From Bradyrhizobium diazoefficiens (GTDB lineage: Bacteria; Pseudomonadota; Alphaproteobacteria; Rhizobiales; Xanthobacteraceae): DNA of 47,679 nt. Of this stretch, positions 7,348 to 15,522 are shown one piece after another. The stretch covers positions 1 through 47,679 of the forward strand of contig NZ_JAFCJJ010000039.1 in assembly GCF_018131015.1 (NCBI RefSeq). The letters run 5' to 3'. Under the pieces are notes generated by a model, which had not been told where the DNA came from, did not search any database, and saw only the letters and a program-made list of their open reading frames with translations. Every line of letters starts with the position of its first letter. Within the stretch, counting starts at the first letter, position 1. Position numbers and translations under genes: made by a program.

Positions 7348-8562
7348 ATGAACGATGGCATGGGTGAGATCACCGGACTGAAGCCCAAGACCTTCGGACG
7401 CCGAAAGGTGACGCCGCGCGCCTGCGTCGCCGACGGCAAGCGGCATCTGCGCGCATTCATGAGCGAGGTGCTGGAGGATCTCGGCTTCGTCACCACCGAA
7501 TGCGCCAGCGCGGACGAGCTCCGCGCCGTGCTGTCGGGCGATCTGCCCGACTTGATCCTGCTCGGAATCGCCGCCGACGGCATCGAGCCGGGCCGCTTTC
7601 TGGAGATCCTGGTGCGCGAGGCCTATGACGGCAAGGTGCTCGCCGTCGGCGCCCGCGAGTCGATCATCATCAGGGCCGTGCAGCAGGTCGGCGAGGAATA
7701 CGGCCTTGCGATGCTGCCGCCGCTCACCACGCCCTTTGCCGCACTGACGCTGCGCGAACGCGTCGCGATGCTGCTGCCGGACGAGCCGGTGCCGCGACCG
7801 GCCGTGCATGTCGGCGAAGCCCTGCATGCGGGCTGGCTCGAGCTCTGGTACCAGTCCACGATCGACGCGCATACGCTGGTCCGCCGCGGCGCCGAGGCGC
7901 TGGTGCGGATGCGGCATCCGACCTGGGGCGTGGTGCCACCGGCCTATTTCATTCCCGAGGCGCACGATCCGCACTTCCGCGATCTCTCGGAGTTCGTGAT
8001 CGAGCGCGCCGTGCAGGACTGGTACTACCTGCTGGAGCAGCAGAGCGCGGTCGATCTGTCGATCAATCTCCCGGCGCCATATCTGAGGGAGCCACAGGCC
8101 GTGAGCGATCTCTGCCGCCGCGTACCGGCCCACCCGGCCTTCGGCGGGCTCACGGTCGAGATCGCGAGCGAAGAGGCAATCGGCGACCTCGACTTCTTCA
8201 GCGAGATCGCGCGCGAGATGCGCTTCCACAATATCGGCCTGTCGATCGACAATCTCGGTGCGGACTGGCCGGCGCTGATGGATCTGGACAGGCTACCGTT
8301 CACCAAGCTCAAGGCCGACCGGCAATTCGTCACCGGTTGCGGCGACGACCGCCTGAAACGGACGGTGTGCCGCCATGTGGTCGAGCTCGCGCAAAGCTAC
8401 GGCGCGGTCGCCGTCGCCGAAGGCGTCGAGAGCCGCGCCGACCTCGTCTCCGCCAGCGAACTCGGCTTCGATTTCATGCAGGGCTATCTGTTCGGCAAGC
8501 CGATGCCGCTGAAAAAGTTTGCCAGGAGCGCATCGACACGGACCGTGATGAGCCAGGCGTGA
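7348..8562 (+). CDS. Degenerate REC-EAL domain protein (c-di-GMP phosphodiesterase family)
   Basis: Predicted 404-residue cytoplasmic protein. Residues about 22-140 have a receiver-like fold, but the phospho-acceptor position is Gly73 (ILLGIAADG), so normal phosphorylation is unlikely. Residues about 150-390 are an EAL domain, the fold that hydrolyses cyclic di-GMP. EALVR carries Glu183, and Asn240, Glu271, Asp301, Lys322, Glu358 (AEGVES) and Gln378 (MQGYLFGKP) are kept. The DDFG motif, however, reads DNLG, so the second metal-site aspartate is Asn302. Activity may be weak or lost, leaving a c-di-GMP receptor; this is inference. The ATG at 7348 follows GGGAG; an in-frame start at 7297 is less likely. 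Confidence 0.85.
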   Translation: MNDGMGEITGLKPKTFGRRKVTPRACVADGKRHLRAFMSEVLEDLGFVTTECASADELRAVLSGDLPDLILLGIAADGIEPGRFLEILVREAYDGKVLAVGARESIIIRAVQQVGEEYGLAMLPPLTTPFAALTLRERVAMLLPDEPVPRPAVHVGEALHAGWLELWYQSTIDAHTLVRRGAEALVRMRHPTWGVVPPAYFIPEAHDPHFRDLSEFVIERAVQDWYYLLEQQSAVDLSINLPAPYLREPQAVSDLCRRVPAHPAFGGLTVEIASEEAIGDLDFFSEIAREMRFHNIGLSIDNLGADWPALMDLDRLPFTKLKADRQFVTGCGDDRLKRTVCRHVVELAQSYGAVAVAEGVESRADLVSASELGFDFMQGYLFGKPMPLKKFARSASTRTVMSQA

Positions 8563-8571
8563 AGCACCGCC

Positions 8572-9432
8572 TCACGCAAACCGCCGCGCGAAGGTGACGA
8601 AGACGACGACGAGCGCGGTCGCAAGGATCATGCTCCAGGCGACGGGCTCGTGGAGGAGGAAGCCGGCGAGCGCGAGGCCGAGGAACGGCTGCAGTTGCTG
8701 CAACTGGCCGACGCGGGCGATGCCGCCCACAGCTAGTCCCCGGTACCAGAAGATGAATCCGACGAACATGCTGAAGACGGAGACATAGCCGAGCCCGATC
8801 CAGGCGGGAATGCCGATGCCGGACCATGCCGACGGCCAGCTCAAAGCCATCACCGGCAGCATCAGCGGCAGCGCCAGCAACAGCGCCCAGGAGATCACCT
8901 GCCAGCCGCCGAGGCGGCGCGACAGCGCGGCGCCTTCGGCATAGCCGAGCCCACACAGCACGATTGCCGCCACCATCAGGAGATCGCCGGTGAGCGAGGC
9001 CGCGCCGTCGTTGAAGAGAGCGAAACCGGCAACGGTGGCACTGCCGAGAACGGCAAACAGCCAGAACAGCGGCCGCGGCCGCTCGCCGCCGCGCAGCACG
9101 GCGAAGATCGCAGTCGACAGCGGCAGCAGGCCGATGAACACGATCGAATGCGCGGAGGTGATGTGCTGGAGCGCCAGCGCCGTGAGCAGCGGAAAGCCAG
9201 CGACGACCCCGAGCGAAACGATGGCGAGCGAGGCGAGATCCTTCCGCTGCGGCCGCGCCTCGCGCAGCAAGGCAAGCAGCGCCGCTCCCAGCAGCGCGGC
9301 GATGACGGCGCGCGCGCCGGTCAGGAACAGCGCGGAGAAGCCGCCGACCGCGACGCGCGTCGCCGGCAGCGAGCCGCTGAAGATGATGACGCCGAGAATC
9401 CCGTTGCCCCAGCCGCTGCCCGCAGATTGCAT
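8572..9432 (-). CDS. EamA/DMT-family transporter
   Basis: Predicted 286-residue inner-membrane protein of the drug/metabolite transporter superfamily, with two EamA repeats of about five helices each. The first ends around IFAVLRGGERPRP, and the second carries SVFSMFVGFIFWYRGLAVGG and QPFLGLALAGFLLHEP, typical of the family. Substrate is not predictable from sequence; amino acids or other small metabolites are common. It is divergent from a MocR-type regulator across a 125-bp region with a strong inverted repeat. That layout commonly means the MocR protein controls the transporter. The start at 9432 is the ATG nearest the first helix; upstream in-frame codons are poor. Confidence 0.9.
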   Translation of the reverse strand: MQSAGSGWGNGILGVIIFSGSLPATRVAVGGFSALFLTGARAVIAALLGAALLALLREARPQRKDLASLAIVSLGVVAGFPLLTALALQHITSAHSIVFIGLLPLSTAIFAVLRGGERPRPLFWLFAVLGSATVAGFALFNDGAASLTGDLLMVAAIVLCGLGYAEGAALSRRLGGWQVISWALLLALPLMLPVMALSWPSAWSGIGIPAWIGLGYVSVFSMFVGFIFWYRGLAVGGIARVGQLQQLQPFLGLALAGFLLHEPVAWSMILATALVVVFVTFARRFA

Positions 9433-9489
9433 GTCGGCCTCGTTTTCCGGACCACTATCCTCGACGCTCGCGGGTGGCAAAACCAGCAA

Positions 9490-9520
9490 CAATCCAGTAC
9501 AATCTGGCCAAACTGTATTG
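9490..9520. promoter_or_regulatory. Inverted-repeat operator candidate for the MocR regulator
   Basis: CAATCCAGT (9490-9498) and ACTGTATTG (9512-9520) are inverted repeats of nine bases with one mismatch and a 13-bp spacer, so the half-site centres are two helical turns apart (22 bp). The site lies in the divergent gap between the EamA gene (start 9432) and the MocR gene (start about 9558). This is the position expected for autoregulation plus control of the transporter. Confidence 0.55.
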
Positions 9521-9557
9521 ATATAGAAGGCCATACACCTTGGATGGCGAGACGCGC

Positions 9558-10958
9558 ATGAAGGGCCGCGGCGGCACGCGGACCACCGATGTGATGGTCG
9601 CGATGCGCACCAGGATCGCCAGCCGCGCGATCGGCGTCGGCGACCGCTTGCCCTCGATCCGCAGCCTCGCCGTCGCCATGGCGGTGTCGCCCTCGACCGT
9701 GGTCGAGGCCTATGACCGGCTCGCCGCCGAGGGCCTGATCCGCGCACGGCGCGGCTCGGGCTTCTATGTGTCGCCGGCCATCACGCCGCCGCTGGCGCTG
9801 GCCGACGTCGAGCCGCGCCGCGACCGCGAAGTCGACCCGTTCTGGGTTTCGCGGCAATCGCTCGATGCCGACCCCGCCGTGCCAAAACCCGGATGCGGCT
9901 GGTTGCCGCCGGACTGGATGCCGGATGCGGCGCTGCGGCGCGCCGTTCGCGCGCTCGGGCGCGCGGACGAGAGCGTGCTGACCAATTACGGCTCGACATC
10001 CGGCTCCCTCGCCCTGCGCCGGTTGCTGCTCACGCGTCTTGCCGAGGACGCGATCGAGGCATCGGTCGACCAGGTGATGCTGACGGGCTCGGGCACGCAG
10101 GCGACCGATCTCGTCTGCCGCTTCCTGCTCCGTCCCGGCGACACGGTGCTGGTGGACGATCCCTGCTACTTCAATTTCCGCGCCTTGCTGCGGGCGCACC
10201 AGGTGAAGCTCGTCGGCGTGCCCTACACGCCGTCGGGCCCCGACCTCGCGCACTTCGAGCAGATCCTCGCAAGCGAGCGGCCGCGGCTCTACATCACCAA
10301 TTCAGCGCTGCACAATCCGACCGGTGCGACGCTGTCGCTACAGACCGCGCACCGCCTGTTGACCGCGGCGGCGGCGCACGACCTCACCATCATCGAGGAC
10401 GATATCTTCGGCGATTTCGAGCCGGAGCGGTCGCCGCGCCTGGCCGCGCTGGACGGGCTCGCTCGCGTGATCCGCATCGGCAGCTTCTCCAAGACGCTCT
10501 CGGCCTCGGTGCGCTGCGGCTATATCGCGGCGCGCGCCGACTGGGTCGAGCATCTCGTCGACCTCCAAGTCGCGACCAGCTTTGGCGGACCGAGCCCGGT
10601 CGCAACCGAGATCATCGCCGCCGTCCTGGCCGGCGGCAGCTACCGCAAGCACATGGACGAGCTCAGGCAGAGGCTCGCGCGCACGCGACGGGACGCCGCG
10701 CGCAGGCTTCAGGCCGTCGGGCTGGAGCCCTGGCTGATGCCGCGCGGCGGCTTCTTCCTGTGGTGCCGTCTCGCCGGCGGGCAGGATGCAACGGTGGTCG
10801 CGCGCGCGGCGTTGCGCGAGAATGTCGTGCTGGCACCGGGCAACGTCTTCAGCGTATCGCAGAGCGTCTCGCACTTCCTGCGGTTCAACGTGGCGCAGAT
10901 GAGCGATCCCAGGATGTGGGACGTCATGCGGAGAGCGTTGAAGGCGCGGCCGGACTGA
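9558..10958 (+). CDS. MocR-family transcriptional regulator (GntR HTH + aminotransferase-like domain)
   Basis: Predicted 466-residue PLP-dependent regulator. Residues about 1-70 are a GntR winged helix (GVGDRLPSIRSLAVAMAVSP, then STVVEAYDRLAAEGLI and RGSGFYV). Residues about 110-466 are a fold-type I aminotransferase-like domain with the PLP-binding lysine in IGSFSKTLSASVRCGYI (Lys312), the aspartate in IIEDDIFGDF, and the PLP-contact block NSALHNPTGAT. MocR proteins sense PLP or amino-acid adducts and control vitamin B6, amino-acid or export genes. The ATG at 9558 is preferred; an in-frame TTG at 9540 lacks a Shine-Dalgarno. The divergent EamA gene is the likely target. Its stop is 11 bp from the convergent methyltransferase gene. 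Confidence 0.9.
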   Translation: MKGRGGTRTTDVMVAMRTRIASRAIGVGDRLPSIRSLAVAMAVSPSTVVEAYDRLAAEGLIRARRGSGFYVSPAITPPLALADVEPRRDREVDPFWVSRQSLDADPAVPKPGCGWLPPDWMPDAALRRAVRALGRADESVLTNYGSTSGSLALRRLLLTRLAEDAIEASVDQVMLTGSGTQATDLVCRFLLRPGDTVLVDDPCYFNFRALLRAHQVKLVGVPYTPSGPDLAHFEQILASERPRLYITNSALHNPTGATLSLQTAHRLLTAAAAHDLTIIEDDIFGDFEPERSPRLAALDGLARVIRIGSFSKTLSASVRCGYIAARADWVEHLVDLQVATSFGGPSPVATEIIAAVLAGGSYRKHMDELRQRLARTRRDAARRLQAVGLEPWLMPRGGFFLWCRLAGGQDATVVARAALRENVVLAPGNVFSVSQSVSHFLRFNVAQMSDPRMWDVMRRALKARPD

Positions 10959-10969
10959 ACGCCGCCGGA

Positions 10970-12526
10970 TCAGCGGATCAGCAATCCGAGCCTGGCGGCG
11001 GTGCGCAGGAATTGACGCAGGCTTGCCGCGACGGCTTCGGGGTCCTGCTGCGGCGCCTCCCCGCCTGCGCCACCGGCATCGGCGTGACGAATCTCGGCCA
11101 CCAATTCGTCGAAGCTTCGCGTGCCGTCGAGCAGCCTGAGAATCCTGCATCCCCTGTCGTCCTCGAGGCGCACGGTCTGGTGCAGCATGTTGGTGACCAT
11201 CGTGTCGCTCTCGGACTGCCGGCGCGCCACCGGGCAAGCGAGAGGCCGGTCGCTGACGGACCTCGCCACGGCGGGACGCGACTGGAAGAAACTCACCTCG
11301 CCGCTGCAGGCGAGCACGAACATGGCTTCGAGCAGCAACTGAACGTCCTCGGCTGACGGCGCCTGCGCGCCGGTCGCATCGAGCTGCCGCCCCGCCTCGC
11401 CGACCAGCTCATCGAATGTCAGCGCCGCGGGCCATGCCCGTCCCAGGCACAGATAGGCGGCCTTCAGCAACGGGTGCGACACCCGGAGCGAGCTGCCCTC
11501 CTGGGTCTTGAACTCCATCTCCGAGGCGTCGGCCAGGCAGAATTCCGTCGCGACCGGATCGGTCGAGGCGAGCAGATGGAAGCGCCGCACGAAGTTCATG
11601 TCGAGCGGACGCGTAAGCGTCACGCCCGCGTGGCAGAGCAGCGTCCGGCGAAATCCGAAGCCGTCGATGAAATCCTGATACTGGTCGCGCGCCATGAACT
11701 CGCTGTCCGGGAATCTCTGCAGCACGGCCCGGACGTCATCGGAATATCCCGCCAGATTCCTGCGCGAGAATTCGGCGTCGCTCAGATATTGCAGACCATG
11801 CTCGCCGGCGAACTCGACGACCTCGTGCAGCAGGAAGGCCTTCGCCTGCTCATTGAGATCGTCGTGAAACACGACCTCGTCCAGCATCTTGGTGAGGCGC
11901 TCATACTGGTCGCGCATGACTGCGCCATGAACCGTATCCGCCTTGGTGGCTTCGCTCAGAAACTTCATGATGGCGCGCGACTGCGCCACCTTCTGGTGCA
12001 TGTCGGTGAGGTGGCGGGTGTGGAACAGCATCATGTCGCGCGCCATGTTGCGGGCGTGAGAGAAGGGGTGCGCGTTGTAGCTGACATAGGCGACGCCCTG
12101 GGGCGACAGATTCTGCTTGAAGATCGCCATGATCTTGCTGCGGACCGCGGGCGGCACCCAGGAATAGACGCCATGGGCGATGATGTAGTCGAACTGGCCG
12201 AAACGCGCATCGACATCCAGAATGTCGCAGTGGAGCAGCTCGACATTGCTGAGTCCGAGGCCGCCGAGATTGCGCTGGCCGCGCTCGATGGTGAGCTTGC
12301 TGAGGTCGATCCCGACGAACTCGCTCTCCGGATACTGGAAGGCGAGCGGCAGAAGGTTGCCGCCGACGCCGCAACCGAGTTCGAGAACGCGGCAGCGCTC
12401 GGGCGGCGGCGGGCTCATGCCGTACAGCGCCGCCAGCGTCGCGAGGCGGTTGGGGTGGGTGTGCTCATAGGCGCGGCCGGGGTAGAAGACGTCGTCATAG
12501 AGCGTCGCGTGCGCCGGAGCAGTCAT
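10970..12526 (-). CDS. Class I SAM-dependent methyltransferase with regulatory domain
   Basis: Predicted 518-residue cytoplasmic enzyme. The N-terminal Rossmann domain (about residues 40-180) shows motif I VLELGCGVGGN, the acidic ribose-binding FVGIDLS and the post-motif FDYIIAHGVYSWVPP. The middle region (DMMLFHTRHLTDMHQKVAQS and following) fits the methyltransferase regulatory domain (MethyTransf_Reg). A helical C-terminal region includes LLDGTRSFDELVAEI. Such proteins are known in bacteria but their substrates are mostly unknown. The ATG at 12526 has GGGAGAG upstream. It follows the unknown 163-residue gene by 52 bp on the same strand and is probably co-transcribed with it. The pair lies divergent from a lipase that may be a T6SS effector. 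Confidence 0.85.
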   Translation of the reverse strand: MTAPAHATLYDDVFYPGRAYEHTHPNRLATLAALYGMSPPPPERCRVLELGCGVGGNLLPLAFQYPESEFVGIDLSKLTIERGQRNLGGLGLSNVELLHCDILDVDARFGQFDYIIAHGVYSWVPPAVRSKIMAIFKQNLSPQGVAYVSYNAHPFSHARNMARDMMLFHTRHLTDMHQKVAQSRAIMKFLSEATKADTVHGAVMRDQYERLTKMLDEVVFHDDLNEQAKAFLLHEVVEFAGEHGLQYLSDAEFSRRNLAGYSDDVRAVLQRFPDSEFMARDQYQDFIDGFGFRRTLLCHAGVTLTRPLDMNFVRRFHLLASTDPVATEFCLADASEMEFKTQEGSSLRVSHPLLKAAYLCLGRAWPAALTFDELVGEAGRQLDATGAQAPSAEDVQLLLEAMFVLACSGEVSFFQSRPAVARSVSDRPLACPVARRQSESDTMVTNMLHQTVRLEDDRGCRILRLLDGTRSFDELVAEIRHADAGGAGGEAPQQDPEAVAASLRQFLRTAARLGLLIR

Positions 12527-12578
12527 CGTCAACTCTCCCAGAAACCCGTTCGGCCGATTTTCGCCGCCTCGCAATGAG

Positions 12579-13070
12579 CTAGGCGTAATCCCCGGAGTAG
12601 ACATGGCCCGGGTCGATCCTGGTCACGACCTTGAACGTCAGCGGCTGGATCAGCTTCCACTGCGGAAACCCTGTCCCGGGCGGATAGGGCATCGCGCCGC
12701 TCTGGTCCGCGACCGGCACCACCTTGGCGAGCCGGTCCGGCCCCGACAGCCGAAACGTCTGCAGGATCGTCCGCCGCTTCATGCCGAAGACGTCGAACTT
12801 GCCCGTCTTCAACTGCTGCTCGGCGGTGGGACCGGGGCGCAGATGACCCTGCGCCACGCCCCCGGACATGTGGGAATATCCCATGAACTCGAAATCGTTC
12901 GGCGTGGGCATCTGCTGCAGGAACAGGAGCCACCAGCCGGCGCCAAGGCGGCCCTGCGCAAAGCCAAGGCGTCTTTCGAGCTCCGGAGCCGGCTGCTGGC
13001 GCAAGAACCGCGCCTTGGTGAAGAACCCCGCCATCGCAATGGAATGGCCGGGCGAAAGAGCGAGCGGCAT
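12579..13070 (-). CDS. Protein of unknown function upstream of methyltransferase (163 aa)
   Basis: Predicted 163-residue protein that I cannot assign to a family. There is no clear signal peptide. Visible segments are RLGAGWWLLFLQQMPTPNDF, EFMGYSHMSGGVAQGHLRPG and a C-terminal beta-rich part (WKLIQPLTFKVVTRIDPGHV). The start could be ATG 13070 or ATG 13034; neither has a good Shine-Dalgarno, and the AT-rich promoter-like DNA begins just beyond 13077. It is first in a two-gene unit with the methyltransferase and divergent from the lipase gene. A role linked to the neighbouring T6SS is possible but unproven. Confidence 0.65.
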   Translation of the reverse strand: MPLALSPGHSIAMAGFFTKARFLRQQPAPELERRLGFAQGRLGAGWWLLFLQQMPTPNDFEFMGYSHMSGGVAQGHLRPGPTAEQQLKTGKFDVFGMKRRTILQTFRLSGPDRLAKVVPVADQSGAMPYPPGTGFPQWKLIQPLTFKVVTRIDPGHVYSGDYA

Positions 13071-13378
13071 TCGTTCGTATCCACAAAATATACAGGTCTC
13101 AAAATATCAGCAAAATACGGCAACGAAAACTGAAAGGGCGCAAAGGATTAACGGGCGTGCAGCGGTACATCGGCAACTCCTGATCCTCGGTGATCGACGG
13201 CCCGCCGCTCGCCAAGACCCCAAGATGGCTTTGAGCAAGATCAGCATACCATGACCATCGGGCGCGCCGCGACGGCCGGACGACAATGGGCAACACGGCG
13301 CTTCACAAATCGTTGACAGCGGCGTGAGCCTCCATCTATCTTTTTGTTATATTTCATTGTTTTTTCGGGAATTCGATT
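13071..13378. promoter_or_regulatory. Divergent AT-rich regulatory region between unknown gene and lipase gene
   Basis: This 308-bp gap has AT-rich tracts next to both start codons (about 13077-13120 and 13335-13378), unusual for the surrounding high-GC DNA. It holds the lipase promoter candidate at 13313-13342. No gene is seen inside. AT-rich divergent promoters of this kind are typical targets of xenogeneic silencers such as Ros/MucR in alphaproteobacteria; that link is inference. Confidence 0.4.
13313..13342 (+). promoter_or_regulatory. Candidate sigma-70 promoter of the lipase gene
   Basis: A perfect -35 hexamer TTGACA (13313-13318) is followed by an 18-bp spacer and TATCTT (13337-13342; CTATCT at 17 bp is the alternative). 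The ATG lies 36 bp downstream. Confidence 0.45.
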
Positions 13379-14548
13379 ATGCCGCCGCTGCCGGTCGAAA
13401 ACCTGCTCGTCTCCCGGCTTGATATTGTCGCCGTCATCGACGGCACCGGACCGATCAGGGACGAGGTCTATCAGCGGGATTTCAAGCGCAGCTTCTGCCG
13501 GCAGATCAAGGAGCGTTGCCTGACCGGCCTCTATCGCAGGGGCGTGCCCGGCGACCAGGACCTCACGACGATCTACAGCGCCGTCTATTCCCAGATCCGG
13601 AGCATCGCGGTCTCGATCGACGGCGAGTCCAGCGACAATGCGATGGCGATGGGGAACATGGTGAGCCAGGCGGGCGCCACGTTCGACGTGCCGAGCCAGC
13701 CCAAATCACCCCTCTCGGCGCTCGCGGCCGCCTATCAGAATCCCTACGCGCCAAACCCCCTGCAGCAACAGGTCAACCTGGTCGACCGGCTGTCGCACTC
13801 GAGCGGCATCAAGAACTATCGCATCTTCCTGGTCGGCTACAGCCGCGGTGGGTCCGAGTGCGTCTTCCTCGCTCATCTGCTGCAGCGGGCAGGCCTCCAG
13901 GTCGAGGCGATGTTCCTGTTCGACGCCGTCAACATGACGCTCGATCTGGCGCCATACCGGAATATCCCGTCGAACGTCAAAGTCTGCTATCACGCCTTTC
14001 GCAATCCGAAATTCGCCGATCCCTACTGGAACGCGGTCCTCCTCGCGCGCGCCAAGCTCAGGACGCTCGACCAGCAGGCGCTCGCGCAGTCGCTTACGGA
14101 AAGCGGCCGCCTGCCCTTCGCGGCGTTCCCGGGCTATGCCGGATATGCGACCGCAAACCAGCTCATGCGTGGCGGTTCGCACCCGCTGCAATCGAAGATC
14201 GACGCCGCGAAGGCCGAACTCGATCTCGCGGAGGAGCGGCTGGACAAGACCCGCAGCAACCGCTGGACCAAGTTCGGCGTCTTCAACTGGGGCAATGTCG
14301 GTCTCGAAGCCGAGGACAAGATCAGGACGAAGATGGACGTCCGTCCCTTCGACGGCTCGCACGGCGCGCTCGGCGGCGTGCCGTGGCTGCCGACGAAAGA
14401 CCCGCTGACCGGCACCGTCCGCAACATGTTTCCGCGCGACGGCCAGGACGCCAAGCGCGTGCACGACTGGATGTGGAAACGGCTGGAAGCGCACAGCGTG
14501 TTTCCGGAAGAGAAGGTGGCGAATCCGAACGTGGCGTTTGTGGCGTGA
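13379..14548 (+). CDS. Putative T6SS lipase effector, Tle1-like (DUF2235-type alpha/beta hydrolase)
   Basis: Predicted 389-residue serine hydrolase. A DUF2235-like start VAVIDGTGP (residues 18-25) is followed by the nucleophile elbow GYSRGG with Ser155, an acid candidate in FLFDAVNM (Asp182), and FDGSHGALGG with His328. The last resembles the H-S-D-x-G-G catalytic-histidine block of Tle1/DUF2235 phospholipases. These are delivered by T6SS to cleave phospholipids of target cells. There is no signal peptide, as expected for T6SS cargo. The gene has its own AT-rich promoter, is convergent with the T6SS left operon (15 bp between stops), and has no obvious adjacent periplasmic immunity gene. Fold and triad are assigned by eye; delivery by this T6SS is inferred from location. 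Confidence 0.7.
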   Translation: MPPLPVENLLVSRLDIVAVIDGTGPIRDEVYQRDFKRSFCRQIKERCLTGLYRRGVPGDQDLTTIYSAVYSQIRSIAVSIDGESSDNAMAMGNMVSQAGATFDVPSQPKSPLSALAAAYQNPYAPNPLQQQVNLVDRLSHSSGIKNYRIFLVGYSRGGSECVFLAHLLQRAGLQVEAMFLFDAVNMTLDLAPYRNIPSNVKVCYHAFRNPKFADPYWNAVLLARAKLRTLDQQALAQSLTESGRLPFAAFPGYAGYATANQLMRGGSHPLQSKIDAAKAELDLAEERLDKTRSNRWTKFGVFNWGNVGLEAEDKIRTKMDVRPFDGSHGALGGVPWLPTKDPLTGTVRNMFPRDGQDAKRVHDWMWKRLEAHSVFPEEKVANPNVAFVA

Positions 14549-14563
14549 GGATGCCTATATCGG

Positions 14564-15493
14564 CTAGTGCCGCGTATCCTGCTTGTATTCCTCGATGCCT
14601 TCCCAAACATCGTAGGCGGCAAAGACGACCGTCAGGCCCTTCGCCGCGAGCATCAGCCCGCGATTGACGGCAGCGCTTCGCGTCGCCTGCTGCGCGACAT
14701 CCTGCGCGCGACCGATCTGTCGATTGAGCTTTGCGATCTTGGAGCTGCTGATCTTGCGCGCGAGTTGCATTGACAGCGCGTCGATCTGCCGGTTCGCCGC
14801 GACGATCAACTCCGACTGCTGAGTCAGCCGCTCGGCGGCGTGATCGCCGACCTTGTCCTTCACGCGCGCTGCCGCCTCCTTGGCGAGGTTCTTGCTGAGG
14901 TCGAAGGCGATTACCTTCGCATCGCCGGCACCTGCCATCTCCTTGCCGGCATCCTTGAGAATACCGTAACTGAGCGATACCACGCCCGCCGCCGTGATCG
15001 TCGCCGTTGCAGCGCCCGCGACGACGAGGCCCGCCGGAATGACTGCCACCGCAACCGTGCTACCAAGCTTGATCTTGGCGAGCACGTCGATTGCCCGACT
15101 CAGGGCCTGGTCGTTCTGCTGATTGATCTCGTTGGCTGTCCGGAACGTCGTTTGAAGGTTGGCGAGGCTTCTACGACGATCCGCGTCGAGATGCTGCAAA
15201 TAGGCTTCGAAGCCTGCGGGGCTGTCCGATGCCTTCGTTATCGCCGCCGTAAGAAGCTCGCGGCAGCGCCGGCTCCGGTACGTCTCGAGTGCAGTCGTAT
15301 CCTCGTCGATGTTGGCTATGCCCGGCTCGCCCGTCGTCGCCTGTGCAAGTGCGTTCATGACCACGTTTGAGCTGAACTGCTCGAACTTGATCGTGGTGTA
15401 CAGCGACGCAGCTTGCGCGTAGGCAACACTATTGATGAAACCGGTCAGCCGCGGCAAATCGACGACGACGATGTTCGCTGGAGCTCCAACCAT
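14564..15493 (-). CDS. Putative membrane-active protein encoded behind clpV (309 aa, unknown family)
   Basis: Predicted 309-residue protein of no family I recognise. Residues about 145-180 are a long Gly/Ala/Val-rich hydrophobic stretch (STVAVAVIPAGLVVAGAATA and onward), long enough for a helical hairpin. Helical, probably coiled-coil segments lie on either side (about 95-140 and 215-270), and a short hydrophobic helix lies near residues 278-296. There is no signal peptide. The ATG at 15493 follows a strong GGGGAGG and sits 29 bp behind clpV, so it is the last gene of the tssA-H operon. Glycine-zipper hairpins between coiled coils occur in pore-forming toxins, which makes it a candidate T6SS cargo or accessory protein. 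This is inference from layout and location. Confidence 0.75.
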   Translation of the reverse strand: MVGAPANIVVVDLPRLTGFINSVAYAQAASLYTTIKFEQFSSNVVMNALAQATTGEPGIANIDEDTTALETYRSRRCRELLTAAITKASDSPAGFEAYLQHLDADRRRSLANLQTTFRTANEINQQNDQALSRAIDVLAKIKLGSTVAVAVIPAGLVVAGAATATITAAGVVSLSYGILKDAGKEMAGAGDAKVIAFDLSKNLAKEAAARVKDKVGDHAAERLTQQSELIVAANRQIDALSMQLARKISSSKIAKLNRQIGRAQDVAQQATRSAAVNRGLMLAAKGLTVVFAAYDVWEGIEEYKQDTRH

Positions 15494-15522
15494 CCCCTGC
15501 CTCCCCGTTTGGTTTCAGCTAC

